Shown here piece by piece: positions 1 to 10,143 of a stretch of 26,885 nt of DNA. The DNA comes from Tieghemiomyces parasiticus (Eukaryota; Kickxellomycota; Dimargaritomycetes; Dimargaritales; Dimargaritaceae). A program made the translations under genes and the position numbers. The notes beneath the pieces were generated by a model. That model saw nothing but the letters and a program-made list of their open reading frames with translations. It was not told the DNA's origin and did no database searches. Position 1 is the first letter of the stretch; every line of letters begins with the position of its first letter. Location of the stretch: positions 1 through 26,885 of the forward strand of contig JANBPT010000659.1 of assembly GCA_027575765.1 (NCBI GenBank), read 5' to 3'.

Positions 1-1083
1 GCCGCCAGTTACCTTGGTATGGCGGTCATGTTCTTCTACGCCATCCTCAACATCACCCTGACTATTTACCCGACGACGCCAGGGCAGCAACTCAAGAAAT
101 GGTCTTCGTTCATCATACTGCCCCTGACCATGCTCATCCAGGGCGTGGTTTTATTCTTCTACGGTAGGTTGCCTCGCACGCTTTACTGCTGGCACATGCT
201 GGTAAGGTGAACACCCTGATATAACCGTGAAGGCCTCGAATTGGGCACTAAATACTTATCATGTACTACTTTGGACTGTTTTTCCCTCTACCTTGCCCTG
301 CCCCAGGCATGCGTTTTCTGATGTTCATCAAGGATAGCATCCTGTTCGCCAACATCCGAGTGGCCCTACGCAAGGTAAATTACCAACTGACCCCATGAGT
401 CTATGGAAACTTGGCGGCAAACCTCTAGCCTTCCTTCATCCGACCACTAACCATGCCCCCCTCCCTCCCTCCCTTCCTTCCGCCACGAATCATCTTCACC
501 TCCACCTTCACCTTAGCTCACGGTGCTCTCGCTGGCCACCTTTGTCGGATTTATTATCTTTGCAGTCTGCGGCACACTTAACCAATCGATTCTCCACAGC
601 GCTCCTTGGATCCTCACTTTACGCTCGGTTCTCTACAACACAACCGTTTTCCTCCTGGTGGCCATGATTTTCTGGGTGGTCCGTATCCAAACCTCTTCGA
701 CGTTTGGTTATCGTCGCAACGCGCGCAGCCTGCTCCCGGTATGTCACGCCCCCGGTGTCGACGGCGATGGTAACGACGGCGGTGGGGGTGGTAATGACGG
801 ACGGGGTGAGCCTAACTACGACAAGTTTAACGAAGTCATCAAAAGTAACAATACCTTACCCCTCCCAGATATCCTCGATATGCCGACTCCGACCCACCGA
901 CCTGCGTCAATCAAGGGCCATAGCGATAATTATGGTTACCCTGATTTGTGGGCGTCGTACGCATCGCTCCAATCCGCTGCGACGGCCACCTGGGAAGAAT
1001 CGCCCGGGCCGAACCGTACGGTTTACCGCCACAATGATCATACCGCTGTCAGCTTACACCGCACGTCCGGGCAGGGTTCTTGA
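1..1083 (+). CDS. Multi-pass membrane protein, 3' part (5' end outside window)
   Basis: Three exons can be joined in one frame: 1-163, 307-374 and 517-1083 (stop TGA). Both introns (164-306 and 375-516) have GTAGGT/GTAAAT donors and CAG/TAG acceptors; the first splits a glycine codon (phase 1), the second is phase 0. The frame is open at base 1, so the start lies upstream. The visible product has four strongly hydrophobic segments: the opening YLGMAVMFFYAILNITL region, FIILPLTMLIQGVVLFFYG, LTVLSLATFVGFIIFAVCG (start of exon 3), and LYNTTVFLLVAMIFWVVRI. A soluble tail of about 140 residues follows, with a Gly/Asp/Asn-rich stretch near 760-810 and no recognisable domain. The hydrophobic layout with a basic loop between the second and third segments recalls THH1/TOM1/TOM3-type or GPCR-like seven-helix proteins, but this is only a resemblance. 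Function unknown. Confidence 0.75.
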
Positions 1084-2250
1084 AGGAGTTGATTGGCCGT
1101 GAAGTCGTATTCTGCACCATGATGATGTCTTACGCTCTTCTTCTCCCCCTCATCATCATCGCTTCGTTCCTGCGTCGGCCAACGTGGCCCCATACATTTT
1201 ATGACTTGTCTTCTTGGCGCTGAGCGGACCCATAGTGAACCGAAACGCTGTCGATAGATGGGTGGCAGTCTATCCTGTAAATAATAATACATTTCCTATC
1301 ACACACTAGGTCGGTTTAAGCTGCTGTCGCAGTCGTTTATGTGGCACAGGTGTGATCCGTAAGCCCTGAAAATAGATATGTATTGTCATTGAATATGTAT
1401 CTTATTCTCGCCCAATTCATTGACACCTTATACAAGATGATTGCACGGGTATAGAGGATATACCGCAGCGGTTGTTGGGGGGGTTACTTAACTAATTACT
1501 TTGGGGCACAGATGACTAAATATACAAGGGGCTTGCGGAGATTGCCATTAAATAAAACGGACATCAGGGTAGTGAAGGGCGGATGTGACTCGAAGTCAAT
1601 AGTGAGCATGGATGGGGTGAGGGGATGGGGGGGCAGGCAGGTCGTCGAGAAGTGTGGTGAAGGACGGACTCAGAAAGGAAGGGCAGGGAAGAAGTGAAGC
1701 TTGCTTAGCTGACCAGCCATACCGGTGAAGGACGAGTAGGGAGACCGAGGTGCACAAAGGCTTGACCGTGAATTCGTAAATGAGGTTCCGGGACTCGTCG
1801 AGACCACTCACCCTTCGCTTTCGGTGTGATTTTATGTGGCTTTTTTTTTCATCCTGTTCGGCAGGTCCATGGGACCTCGCTCGCCGCTCTATCGCTTGGT
1901 TCAGCTTGCCTTCTCTCTCTCCCGCAGGCCTATTCCGCACTCCACTTAGTTCTTACCGGGTGGGTTTTGGACTATCGAGTCCCAACCTAAGTTCCCCCTC
2001 CCCTTTAGCACACATCCGGCCGACTATTTCTTTCGGTTAGCCGTGTTCGACCGAACGGTTAACGGGGCGGCATTCACACCGACCAGTGGGGAGGGCCGGG
2101 GGAGATGGAGGGCATCAAGATACGAAATAGAGGTAGTGGGAGAAGATCGTCGCACCGATGCTGTAGGGCTACCGGTAGCCCATCAGTAAGGGGGGGGGGA
2201 ACATCCCGATTGCCGGCTAGTAGGGAGTCCGATTAGGCTATCACGGATGG
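1084..2250. other. Gene-free stretch, 1084-2250
   Basis: No convincing gene. The start is the 3' flank of the membrane-protein gene, with an AT-rich AATAATAATA run near 1280. The 1780-2040 part is pyrimidine-rich on the plus strand and open in opposite frames on both strands, a composition effect. A run of ten G lies at 2190-2199. Confidence 0.5.
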
Positions 2251-2902
2251 CTACGTGATAAGCTTGTTATTGCAGGCAAGCTTTTTCTGGGAGCCAAGAT
2301 TGCTGATGTTGCCGAGGATGAGGGAGACGGCTTCTTCCGTTTGCGCGATGCAGAAACTGTTGGCCCGCTTATCGATGATAATGACCCGGTGTTCTGAGTA
2401 GCAATACGTTTGAAGAGAGGGAAAGAGAAATAAATTGCACAATTAATGAGTGTATGGGTTAGCTGAAAGAGATACATATGATGCTGTGGGTTATGGTGTA
2501 ATATTTCCTTGCGTGGGAAAGAAAGTCACAGATACTAATGGCCTACCTCCAGAACTTACCCTCCGAAATATCCCACTCTGTAAAGGCCTCTGCCACATTG
2601 GCACTATGGTTCGAAATCGTTTCGCCCATCCAGGTAACCTGGACGTTTTCCTGGATCAGCGATGTGAGAAATGGCTGGAGTTTCATGTGCTGCTGCGCCC
2701 TGGTGGCCCTCATGTTCTGGACTGACTTTTTTGCAACGCTGCAAAGTTCGTTGACCATGGGGATAGGTGGCTGATGATACTTTCGGCGAAACTCGTTTAC
2801 AAGATCTTGCGCACGACATGGGTTGCTGATCGGTGGGGGTATCCTGACTACAAAGCTGTTGACCAGTGAGAACAGACAGACGGTGAGGAGGAGAGGCAAC
2901 AT
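2251..2902 (-). CDS. Small secreted CAP/SCP-domain protein, two exons
   Basis: Exon 1 runs 2902-2560 and exon 2 runs 2393-2251 on the minus strand. The intron (2559-2394) has a GTAAGT donor and a TACTCAG acceptor and splits a Glu codon (phase 1). The product has 161 residues. Residues 1-16 form a signal peptide (MLPLLLTVCLFSLVNS). The remainder resembles a bacterial-type CAP domain: helix DLVNEFRRKYHQPPIPMVNE (33-52), a second helix with LCSVAKKSV, His72, GETIS (93-97) where the family has GENI, then a helix ending in EEHRVIIID (114-122) where the family has SPGHRANIL. Candidate CAP-site residues are therefore His72, Glu94, Glu115 and His116. Four Cys (29, 54, 129, 155) follow the signal peptide, and there are two N-glycosylation sequons (NHS, NIS). 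It is shorter than usual CAP proteins. CAP proteins are secreted and often bind lipids or sterols; that role here is inference. The ATG at 2902 was chosen because the signal peptide begins there; the open frame upstream only adds a His-repeat. Confidence 0.7.
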
Positions 2903-5900
2903 CGTCGCTTGGAGTGGGAAGAAGTGGTGGTGGTGATGGTGGTGGGGACGACGATAGTGGGGTGGACAGATGGTATCGAGTCGGTGGCGGTAGATCGGGA
3001 AGCGCAACAGGGTGAACGGAGCGGAATGGCAAGCTACAGAAGAACAATCCTCGAGTACCCAGGCCTAGGGGAGGTCAAACGCGAAAGGGGTATATAGTTG
3101 CTATACAATGGGTGCAGAGGATTATGGATACAGTCCGGGCGTAATATGTTGAGGGTGTGATGATTGGGTGCTATAGTGGACTGCTCTATGCGAACCTGCT
3201 TAGTGTACAAACACGATATACGAAAGGCACGGGTAAATGGAATTAGGGTCGATAGAATAAAACCAAATGGAAGCGGGCGGCACGATACGCCACGGCCGAC
3301 TAAATACTGAAAACAATTATCCAAAAAAAATATACCCCGACAGGATGATCGGCGAGTTTTATACGACACTTCCATGAGGCAGGCGTCACATGTAGAGCAA
3401 ACTAAAGAGGAGGGCCGGCGGCAATGGACGACCGGCCCTTGTCAAAGAATTCTGGTGTAACGGCAACGTGCCGATCGAGCGGAAGGAAAACGCTGAGGAA
3501 GGGGAGGACGAAAAGGGGGAAGCGTTAGCCGGGCAGACTTTGGCAAAGAAGGGGAGATGTGGCGGGCGGAGAAAAGTGTGGCTGAGAAAAGAGGGGGCGT
3601 GTGTGGTTTAGGCGTGTACACGGAGGCTAGCAACCGGCGCGGGTGCATGTGTGTGTGCAAACGTAATTCTTCCGACGCCTTGAGCTTCCAAAGACGTCAT
3701 GATGCAGGGAAGGAGAGGTCTATGCGATAGCTGGGATGGTAGGCTAGCTGGCCGGGGATGGCAGTCGCAGGTTGGATGTACGGTTAGGCCAGAGTAATGC
3801 TGTACAGGCCCATTGTATAAGGGATGAATAAACATGACTACACGAGTATGATTCTTTTACGAGAGGGGTACCTTGACTTCGGCAGGGAAAGCTGCTTAAC
3901 TGGATAACCTATGACGTTACAAGCTGGTAATCGGCCTACGCGTCAGACTTCGAGCCCCCATAAACGCCCGACACACAACTAGTAGGTGGTGATAAAACTA
4001 GTATAACCCAACCGGGCCATAGGACGGGGGTTAGGGGAGACGAGTACAGCCCGCACAGCAAACACAGGAGCGGCGTAGCTTGCGCCAGGGCCAAGTATCT
4101 AAGGGCCAGGTTGCAGAGTACTGATCGTCAATACGGAATTCCGAGGCCGACGGGTCTCGTCCCCTACTGCATCTCTCCTCTTTTTATAATCTCCGTTCCA
4201 TAGTAGCCGCCAAAATTGGAGCCCTACGCCAAGATCGGAAGGGAAGGATCGGGTAAGCCTTGGTGCCTAATTTACCGGCAGGCCTTGCGATGAAGATTGG
4301 CTAAAAGAGGGCGGACTGAGCAACCCAAGTCCACCTCCAATACCTTTACCCTCCGGACAAATTGCCGCATAGTAAACGCCTGCTACATCCACCCACCCAA
4401 TGTAGGTGATATAGCCGTGAGTGAAAAGTGCCAGCGGTTTGTCCTGGCCTCAAACCTAGTGGTGCCACGATGGCGAGGCCACAAAAGCACAGGTATCGGG
4501 GGACACGATATGTAATTTGTGGACAGTAAGCGGACAACCCTATTTTTAAGCCGATTGTGTATTTGACCAAATACGGATGACATTAGTTGAGGCTAAAAAT
4601 AGATTTCTCGTGGGCCGAGGTTTCGGTGTCCAAGTGCCGAGGTTGCGCGACAGGAAGGCCGGCGGGGTGGATGACACCCGGCGAAATTACAGGCGAGGTT
4701 GCAACGCGTGAGGCTGGCGATGAATAGGGCATGCAGCACTCGTTGCTCTAAGCCCCACCTGCGCTAGGACCCTGAGTGGTTAATAAGCTCCCGACGGAAG
4801 CACCAGTTTAGACTATATATCTCGGCTGCCCTTTCACGCGTCAGCCTATTGTAAGCCACAAGTACCTGTCCAGCCGCTATGGGTGCTGAGTAATCCCAGG
4901 ACTCTGTAAGGTAGCGGTACTTCGCCCTCCCCGTACCTGCTAAAAATACAGTGCTAATTCATATGTGTGATTGACTTATCTATGTCACAGCGAAGGACGA
5001 AGCCTGGAAGCCACCGAGGGAGGGGTTTCGGATGGAATATAGAAGCCATAAGGTCGATGGGAGGACACGTGGACCCGATCGGAGTAAAACATCGCCTGTG
5101 GCCCGGCCCTTACGAAGACATAACGTGCTGCGGCGACGGCGCAATGCCTAGCCTAGCTGGAGCCAATCGGGATCTAAGAGACTCGGCGGGGAGATTGGCG
5201 GGAAAGTATTTTCCCAACGGTTACCAAGCTGGTCGAATCATCAGTCGTCATGGTGAGAGCATTTGCCAGCGACGACCGCACCGACCTAAAAGAAAAAAAA
5301 AAAGAACTAAAAAAAGCATGGAAACGAGGGAGGCAGCAAAGAGGCTATCCCGACTATCTTGAGCGTATTACGAAAGGCTGGCGGGCAAAGCGGCGAGAGG
5401 GTATGCCAGGGAATCCGATAGGCCCTGCACCCAGCAGTATCAAGGGGCCCACTGGCCAGCCAGAAAGGGGTTGGGGGAGTAAGCATGACTCTTGTGCGCC
5501 CCTCCACACACATACGTCTGACTGACGAACTGCCCCCCCACACAGTTGGGCGAGAAGGCAGACCCCCCTAATCCTTACACCCCTTCTCCCTATCACGTTC
5601 ACCTCTCCTCCAAGGCTTGACCCCTTTGCTTGCATGTTCTTCACCGTTCGTATATCTGCCCCTCTGGCTCATACATCTTTCCGACGCATCGCTTTCCTCA
5701 TCACCTACGGTTCCCATCGACCTAATCCACTCTCCTTCTGCATTTCTCAACCCTCTAATAACCCAGTCGATCACCACTCGCCTCCACCCATCACACCTGG
5801 CGACCTTATCTCACCTAGATAAACCTAGATTCTGGCCCACCCTCCACCCGACTATCCCTGGCACTACGAACCCAGACTCCCAACGCGGCCTTCCCACCAT

Positions 5901-6031
5901 CTATATTTGCATTCCATACATTCGGCCTTCCACGTCACCCCTAACCGCTTCCACTCGCCGCTATCGGCCGTCGATACCCCTTCACTTTCGACCCTGTACC
6001 TATATTCCACATTCCGATATCGTTGTTCCTC
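2903..6031. other. Long stretch without a convincing gene, 2903-6031
   Basis: About 3.1 kb. The first 200 bases are the promoter side of the CAP gene, including a GGT/GAT microsatellite at about 2924-2944. The plus strand holds a lysine/arginine-rich reading frame at 5250-5525 that crosses adenine runs at about 5290-5312; it has no recognisable domain. From about 5530 to 6020 the plus strand is pyrimidine-rich, probably the promoter and leader of the PRELI-family gene that starts at 6032. Nothing else was recognised on either strand. Confidence 0.45.
3091..3097 (-). promoter_or_regulatory. Possible TATA element of the CAP-protein gene
   Basis: The minus strand reads CTATATA here, about 190 bases upstream of the CAP-protein ATG. 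The leader between contains CCA/CAC repeats. Similar spacing occurs upstream of the secreted orphan at 17863-18504. No experimental support. Confidence 0.3.
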
Positions 6032-6604
6032 ATGAAGCTGTTCGAGGCCTTCCACGAGTACTCGCAAAACTGGGCTACCGTAACGGCGGCCCACTGGCAG
6101 AAATACCCGAATGACAAGACGCCGCACGTGCTCCACGTCGAGACCCTCAACCGCACGATCGACCCGGAAACGGGAATCCTACGGACGGAGCGGCTTATTG
6201 CGTGCAAGCAGGCGTGCCCGGCTATTGTGGCCAAGATCCTTGGATCGTCTGAGACGTCGTACGTGCTCGAATACAGCGAGGTGGACCCCAAGCAGCAGGT
6301 CCTGAAAGCCGTGACCACGAATCTGACCTATCACAACGTGGTGGCTGTCAATGAGGAGATTTGCTACACGGCCCACCCAACGCAGCCCCGGTCGGCCACC
6401 GCCTTCAAGCAGTCCGCCCAGATCACCGCCTTCAGCTGGATCGCTAGCACTGTAGAGGATTTCTGTGTCAACCGGTTCCGCGAGAACGCCCAGATTGGCA
6501 AGCGCGCCCTGGAACAAGTCGTCGAGAAGTTGGCAGAGACCAACGCTGCCGCCGCCCAGACTGCTTCTGCCGGTTCCCTTGCTGCGGCGGCGGGTGCTCA
6601 ATAG
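6032..6604 (+). CDS. UPS2: PRELI/MSF1-domain lipid-transfer protein, Ups2/PRELID3-like
   Basis: Single exon, 190 residues. Members of this family shuttle phospholipids across the mitochondrial intermembrane space as a complex with Mdm35/TRIAP1; the Ups2/PRELID3 branch carries phosphatidylserine towards its decarboxylase. The PRELI domain fills residues 1-170. Recognisable stretches are MKLF at the start, WATVTAAHWQKYPN (14-27), PHVLHVETLNR (31-41), ETGILRTERL (46-55), the EYSEVDPKQQVLKAVTTNLT strand pair (80-99), YTAHPTQPRSATAFKQSAQI (112-131), and a final amphipathic helix (140-170). The start MKLF and the TERLI-KQ motif fit Ups2/PRELID3 better than Ups1. A 20-residue Ala/Ser-rich tail follows the domain. 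The ATG at 6032 was chosen because the family begins exactly there; the preceding in-frame TTG is not a plausible start. It is convergent with SWC4. The assignment to the family is firm; the paralog within it is less certain. Confidence 0.92.
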   Translation: MKLFEAFHEYSQNWATVTAAHWQKYPNDKTPHVLHVETLNRTIDPETGILRTERLIACKQACPAIVAKILGSSETSYVLEYSEVDPKQQVLKAVTTNLTYHNVVAVNEEICYTAHPTQPRSATAFKQSAQITAFSWIASTVEDFCVNRFRENAQIGKRALEQVVEKLAETNAAAAQTASAGSLAAAAGAQ

Positions 6605-7084
6605 ATAACCCGTTTGAAGAAGAAAAAAAAAAGAGGATAAGGAACCGCCTAGACCGAAACGTAGAGGGCTTGCCATAGGCCCCAGAACCCATCTAGGTTG
6701 TGTGCGCCCTCCCTCCTCCCCTCGTCTTGCCACCTCCACCCTTGTGCATTCTTTGTTCATAAAGGCGCTGGCGGCACAACCACGTTGACCGATATCTTCC
6801 CTATCGTTGCTCTATTCATCTCGACCTGCGACAACCTCACTCACACGCACTCTCTCTCTCTCTCTCTCTTTGCATATCTCGCAAGCGGTAGATATCGACA
6901 TTGTACCTCCTGAAAATAAAAAGCAAAAAGTTAAACATCCCACGACGCCACCTTCTGACCATCGTTGCTTGAAAACGGAACGGTAGCATGCTAGAAATTA
7001 TGAACTTGTATAATACAAAACCTAACCAGATATTGCAAGGTCCCTTATAGACGTAAAATTTAAAACCTACCAACGAAATTCGCT
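6605..7084. other. Convergent 3' intergenic region
   Basis: Shared 3' flank of the PRELI-family gene (+) and SWC4 (-). It contains an A-run at about 6622-6631, a (CT)n microsatellite at about 6850-6869, and an AATAAA at 6915-6920 on the plus strand, which is rather far (about 310 bases) from the stop. No gene seen. Confidence 0.5.
6850..6869 (+). repeat. (CT)n microsatellite
   Basis: About ten tandem CT units on the plus strand, in the convergent 3' region between two genes. Confidence 0.85.
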
Positions 7085-8695
7085 CTAAGGGAAATCGTCG
7101 CTACCAGGCGGGGCGGACCCGGTATGATGATGTGGCTGGGGAGGCGGACTGCGACCGAGGAGATGGGCCTTGCGATTGGTGGCCATCCGGACGTCATGGT
7201 CGGCCTTGTCAACCTGTTTCTTGAGTTCAAGGGCGACTAGGATATTGGCCTGGAGCCGATCGAATTCAGCGCAGACCGGGCCAGTGGCCATGACGGGCCG
7301 TGGAGGTATATTGAGTTCCTCGAGGTAGGCAAGGACCTTTTGGCTCATACTCAGCTTGACCGGGGCGATCCGCGTGCTGCGGATGAAGGCACCAGGAGCC
7401 GTCCGGTCATGACTGGGAATCCGGGAGACCAGGGCGGACGTGGTGGTGGCCAGGCCCTGGGCCGCCGATGCGGACGAAGTAAAAGGGCCCGGGGAGGCTA
7501 GGCCCAGGTCGCTGTGATCGTCCGCGATGGAGGATGTCGGGGTGGCTCCGCCCGGGTAGAACCCCACGCGGGACGGTGAGACGGAACGGGACGTGTCCGC
7601 GCGGCCGTCGTTCGCCTCGGCCCCGTTCTTCTTGAGCAGTTTCCGTTTCTTGGTCTTGACAGATATTGACCCATCAACCGGGGAAGGTAGGGTGCCCGAA
7701 GAGTCGTAGGCGCCGTCGTCTAGGTGGTGGGTGGTTCCAGTGGCTGAGGACAGAGGGTGATGTGCGCCCGGGGAGGCTAGACCGCTCGAATCCCCCAGAC
7801 TACTCCCACTCCCGAGCCGAAGCCCCGACGGAGGGTGGTGACCGGCCAGCGGCCGCCGGGACTTGAGTCCGCCGGCGCTGCGAAGGGCCAGGTTGGTCTC
7901 GTGGGCGTTGAGCAACCGGAGAAGGGCCTCCCGTTCATGGGTGAGCCGGCGCTCGTTCTGATCGAGCCGTCGTACCTCCAAGAAGAGGCACTCTTCCTCT
8001 TCGATTTGCTCGCGGGTGCGGCCGTAGAGCTTCTCGAGGTAGCTCTTGCGTTCAATCTCGCGGTCCTTGTTGTAATCATAGAGCGCCAGGTCGCGCTGCA
8101 GGGTCGGGTCACTGAGGCTACCAGCGTGGCGGCCGCGCAGCAGTTTCTGCTGGATGGCATAGAACCGTTCTTTGAGGTCCTCCATCGTGCGCGTTTTCCC
8201 ATCTTCGAAATGGTAGCGGTCGGCGATGACCGGGAACCGGAGATCAAGCTGTCGGCAAAGCGACCACAGGTAGGCCGTTTCCTCCTTATTCCAGTCGTCG
8301 TCGCGCAAATATAACTCATACTCGGCGTCCGTGTACTCGCCCACGTCAATGATCTGGTTGAAGGCGGCAAAGTGGTAGTCGAGGGGCTCGTCGTTGGCCT
8401 TTACCCAGTGGTGCAGGACCAGGTCATCGTCTCGCGCGCTGCTGGTGAAGCCGCGGTTAAACCAGGCCACGGCCCGCCCGCTAGCCTTGGGCTTGGCGTA
8501 GAGCGACGGAGGCTTGTCGATGAGCACGGTGGGGGCGCCGCCAATCAGGTTGAACAGGTCGCGGCTGACGCTGGGCAGGGGAGGCGTCGTCGGCGCGGGC
8601 GAGCGGCAGTTGGATATGTCAGGGGAGGAACTACGCGAACGGTCCGCATCGGTTGTTGACCCCATGCCAAGGTCTGCTGGCTGGTCAACGTCCAT
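7085..8695 (-). CDS. SWC4: SWR1/NuA4 complex subunit SWC4 (DMAP1 homologue)
   Basis: Single exon, 536 residues. SWC4/DMAP1 is a nuclear subunit shared by the SWR1 chromatin remodeller, which deposits H2A.Z, and the NuA4 histone acetyltransferase. Residues about 88-190 hold the diagnostic block: LVLHHWVKAN (92-101), DYHFAAFNQ (106-114), EYTDAEYELYLRDDDWNKEE (120-139), LDLRFPVIADRY (150-161) and MEDLKERFYAIQQKLL (171-186), a SANT/Myb-like domain. A charged coiled coil follows (about 205-270, with YGRTREQIEEEE). A Ser/Gly/Pro-rich linker, with a KTKKRKLLKK basic patch that could be a nuclear signal, leads to a C-terminal DMAP1 segment (KVLAYLEELNIPPRPVMATG to KKQVDKADHDV). Yeast SWC4 and human DMAP1 are about 470 residues; the excess is in the linker and tail. 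The ATG at 8695 was chosen because upstream residues look like translated leader. No intron needed. Confidence 0.94.
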   Translation of the reverse strand: MDVDQPADLGMGSTTDADRSRSSSPDISNCRSPAPTTPPLPSVSRDLFNLIGGAPTVLIDKPPSLYAKPKASGRAVAWFNRGFTSSARDDDLVLHHWVKANDEPLDYHFAAFNQIIDVGEYTDAEYELYLRDDDWNKEETAYLWSLCRQLDLRFPVIADRYHFEDGKTRTMEDLKERFYAIQQKLLRGRHAGSLSDPTLQRDLALYDYNKDREIERKSYLEKLYGRTREQIEEEECLFLEVRRLDQNERRLTHEREALLRLLNAHETNLALRSAGGLKSRRPLAGHHPPSGLRLGSGSSLGDSSGLASPGAHHPLSSATGTTHHLDDGAYDSSGTLPSPVDGSISVKTKKRKLLKKNGAEANDGRADTSRSVSPSRVGFYPGGATPTSSIADDHSDLGLASPGPFTSSASAAQGLATTTSALVSRIPSHDRTAPGAFIRSTRIAPVKLSMSQKVLAYLEELNIPPRPVMATGPVCAEFDRLQANILVALELKKQVDKADHDVRMATNRKAHLLGRSPPPQPHHHTGSAPPGSDDFP

Positions 8696-8904
8696 GATTG
8701 GTTCGCTGTTGTAGAAATGAGGTAGGAACGAAGGAGATGAGAAGGCGGGTGCTAATGTTGTCGATTGAGGGAAAAGGAGCGGTTGAATGTACTGACAGAG
8801 CGGGTAAATGTGGGGAACGAATTGAAGGCTATGGTGGGAAGGGGGAGCATTGGAGCCAGGCAGCACTCGGACATGGGGGTTCGGCATAATTCGCGTCTGG
8901 TTCC

Positions 8905-9015
8905 TCACGCGCCGTCGGCCTTGTCAAGCATGTTGGTGACATAGTCCTGGCCCTTTAAAGCGCGGGTGTACGTGGTTGCTAGGGGGTCCAGCCTCCGGCA
9001 GGCCTCCCGGACTGC
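8905..9015 (-). CDS. Candidate 3'-terminal exon of an unidentified gene
   Basis: On the minus strand a 37-codon stretch ends in TGA at 8907-8905 and begins right after an AAAG acceptor at 9016 (or, alternatively, after GGCAG at 9012). Its translation (ACRRLDPLATTYTRALKG, then QDYVTNMLDKADGA) has the balanced charged composition of real coding sequence. An in-frame stop lies just upstream of the acceptor, so it must be a spliced exon if it is real. It sits 210 bases upstream of the SWC4 start, in the same orientation. I could not find its 5' exons with confidence. One option joins a 5' exon ending at the GTAAGT donor near 9509; another joins a piece starting at an ATG near 9145. Protein family not recognised. 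Confidence 0.33.
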   Translation of the reverse strand, partial: AVREACRRLDPLATTYTRALKGQDYVTNMLDKADGA

Positions 9016-10143
9016 CTTTCATCGTAACAACGGACAGCCCCGGCACGTCCGCCAGCCGGTCGTATGAAGGACCAGTTGGTCGTGTATGCGGCTGGAACTC
9101 AGCACCTGAACCAAATGAGCAGCTGAGCAGATTCCACTAGACATGGGTGTCCACACGACTCGATTGAGCTGGGCGAGTTTCTGTCCAGTTGCCCCCCCCC
9201 GTAGTGGGCGGCTTCCCTTCATCGCCTCTTTCTGTAGCTAGTCCGTTGTAACCACATTCTTTCCGCTTCCTCTCCATAGAACAGCCCGGCATAGATAAAT
9301 CTCTGTATCGTCTCGTAAACTCCACTCAATCCTTCCCAGATATCGGGCCCAACTCGACCGTACCGGTGACATCACCACTCTGCCGCTGTCATCTAATCTA
9401 AAGACTGAGCAGTTATGGAATAGCAATTGGAGGCCACCAACCACGCTACCGTAGGTTAGGTAGGCGCGCCCAACCCCGCAACTGGAGCTTGGCGGGCGCT
9501 TTCGTCACTTACCATTTCGTCCCGCCCTTACTTTCACGTTCACCGAGGCCTGCATCGGCCGCATGACGTTGCACAGTCCCTGAGGTTGCGTTATTCGTTG
9601 GCTGCCAACCACTTCCTTTTCGGAGATGGCAACGGCTGAGGATATGCAGTAAGTCCCAGGTCACCCCATCGGTTTGCGCTCTCGCTCCTAGCCCTTTTCA
9701 GCCGTATCGCCAACTTCGCCCTGGTATCGGGTGGCCTACCCGCCCTGTGAGACTCATAGGCTCTGTCCTTCCCCACCCTGGTTTAAAAGGTGGTTGTCAC
9801 TAGACTATACGCCCCACCTGAACCTTCTCGAGAGGTTTCACCCTCACCCGCCTTCCATTGCCACGCGTTGACCCGTTCGCCGCCATCACTTGGACTACAC
9901 CTTCGCCTCTTCGTCCTCACCAATCCGTCCATGCGTTTGGACGCATTCCCTTGTTTTCCTATGGTCCTTCCCAGCCCGGCCCGCTCCCGTCTCCGCTATC
10001 ACTTGACCGGCTCCGCCGCCCGGCCACCGACTCCGACTCTGACTTTCCTACGGCGCACTTGCCACCTTCACGTCCCGCGGACGTTGCCTATTAAGGCGGC
10101 ATCGATCCACTATTACTGTCCACCGCACCCGCTTACCGCGAAC
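9016..10143. other. Upstream region of the lipase gene
   Basis: Probable promoter and 5' leader of the lipase gene; the last 350 bases are pyrimidine-rich on the plus strand. It may also contain 5' exons of the minus-strand gene that ends at 8905. Two strong donor-like sites occur on opposite strands: plus 9649 (GTAAGT after a short ATG-containing segment from 9626) and minus about 9509 (GTAAGT). No complete gene could be assembled. Confidence 0.4.

Noticed and set aside
1596..1940. Minus-strand charged frame ending at a GTGAGT donor near 1808
   Set aside because: It starts only at GTG with a stop shortly before, is the reverse of pyrimidine-rich DNA, and no partner exon was found.
2903..3007. 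His-repeat N-terminal extension of the CAP protein
   Set aside because: It would bury the signal peptide; the His run is translated leader microsatellite.
3888..3960. tRNA-like pieces (AACTGGATAACC and ACTTCGAGCCC)
   Set aside because: The anticodon arm and acceptor stem do not pair; the spacing does not give a cloverleaf.
5617..6114. Plus-strand frame overlapping the start of the PRELI-family gene
   Set aside because: Pyrimidine-rich leader sequence; it overlaps the certain gene in another frame.
8696..8908. 72-residue N-terminal extension of SWC4
   Set aside because: It begins upstream of the natural ATG, has leader-like composition and no counterpart in the family as I know it.
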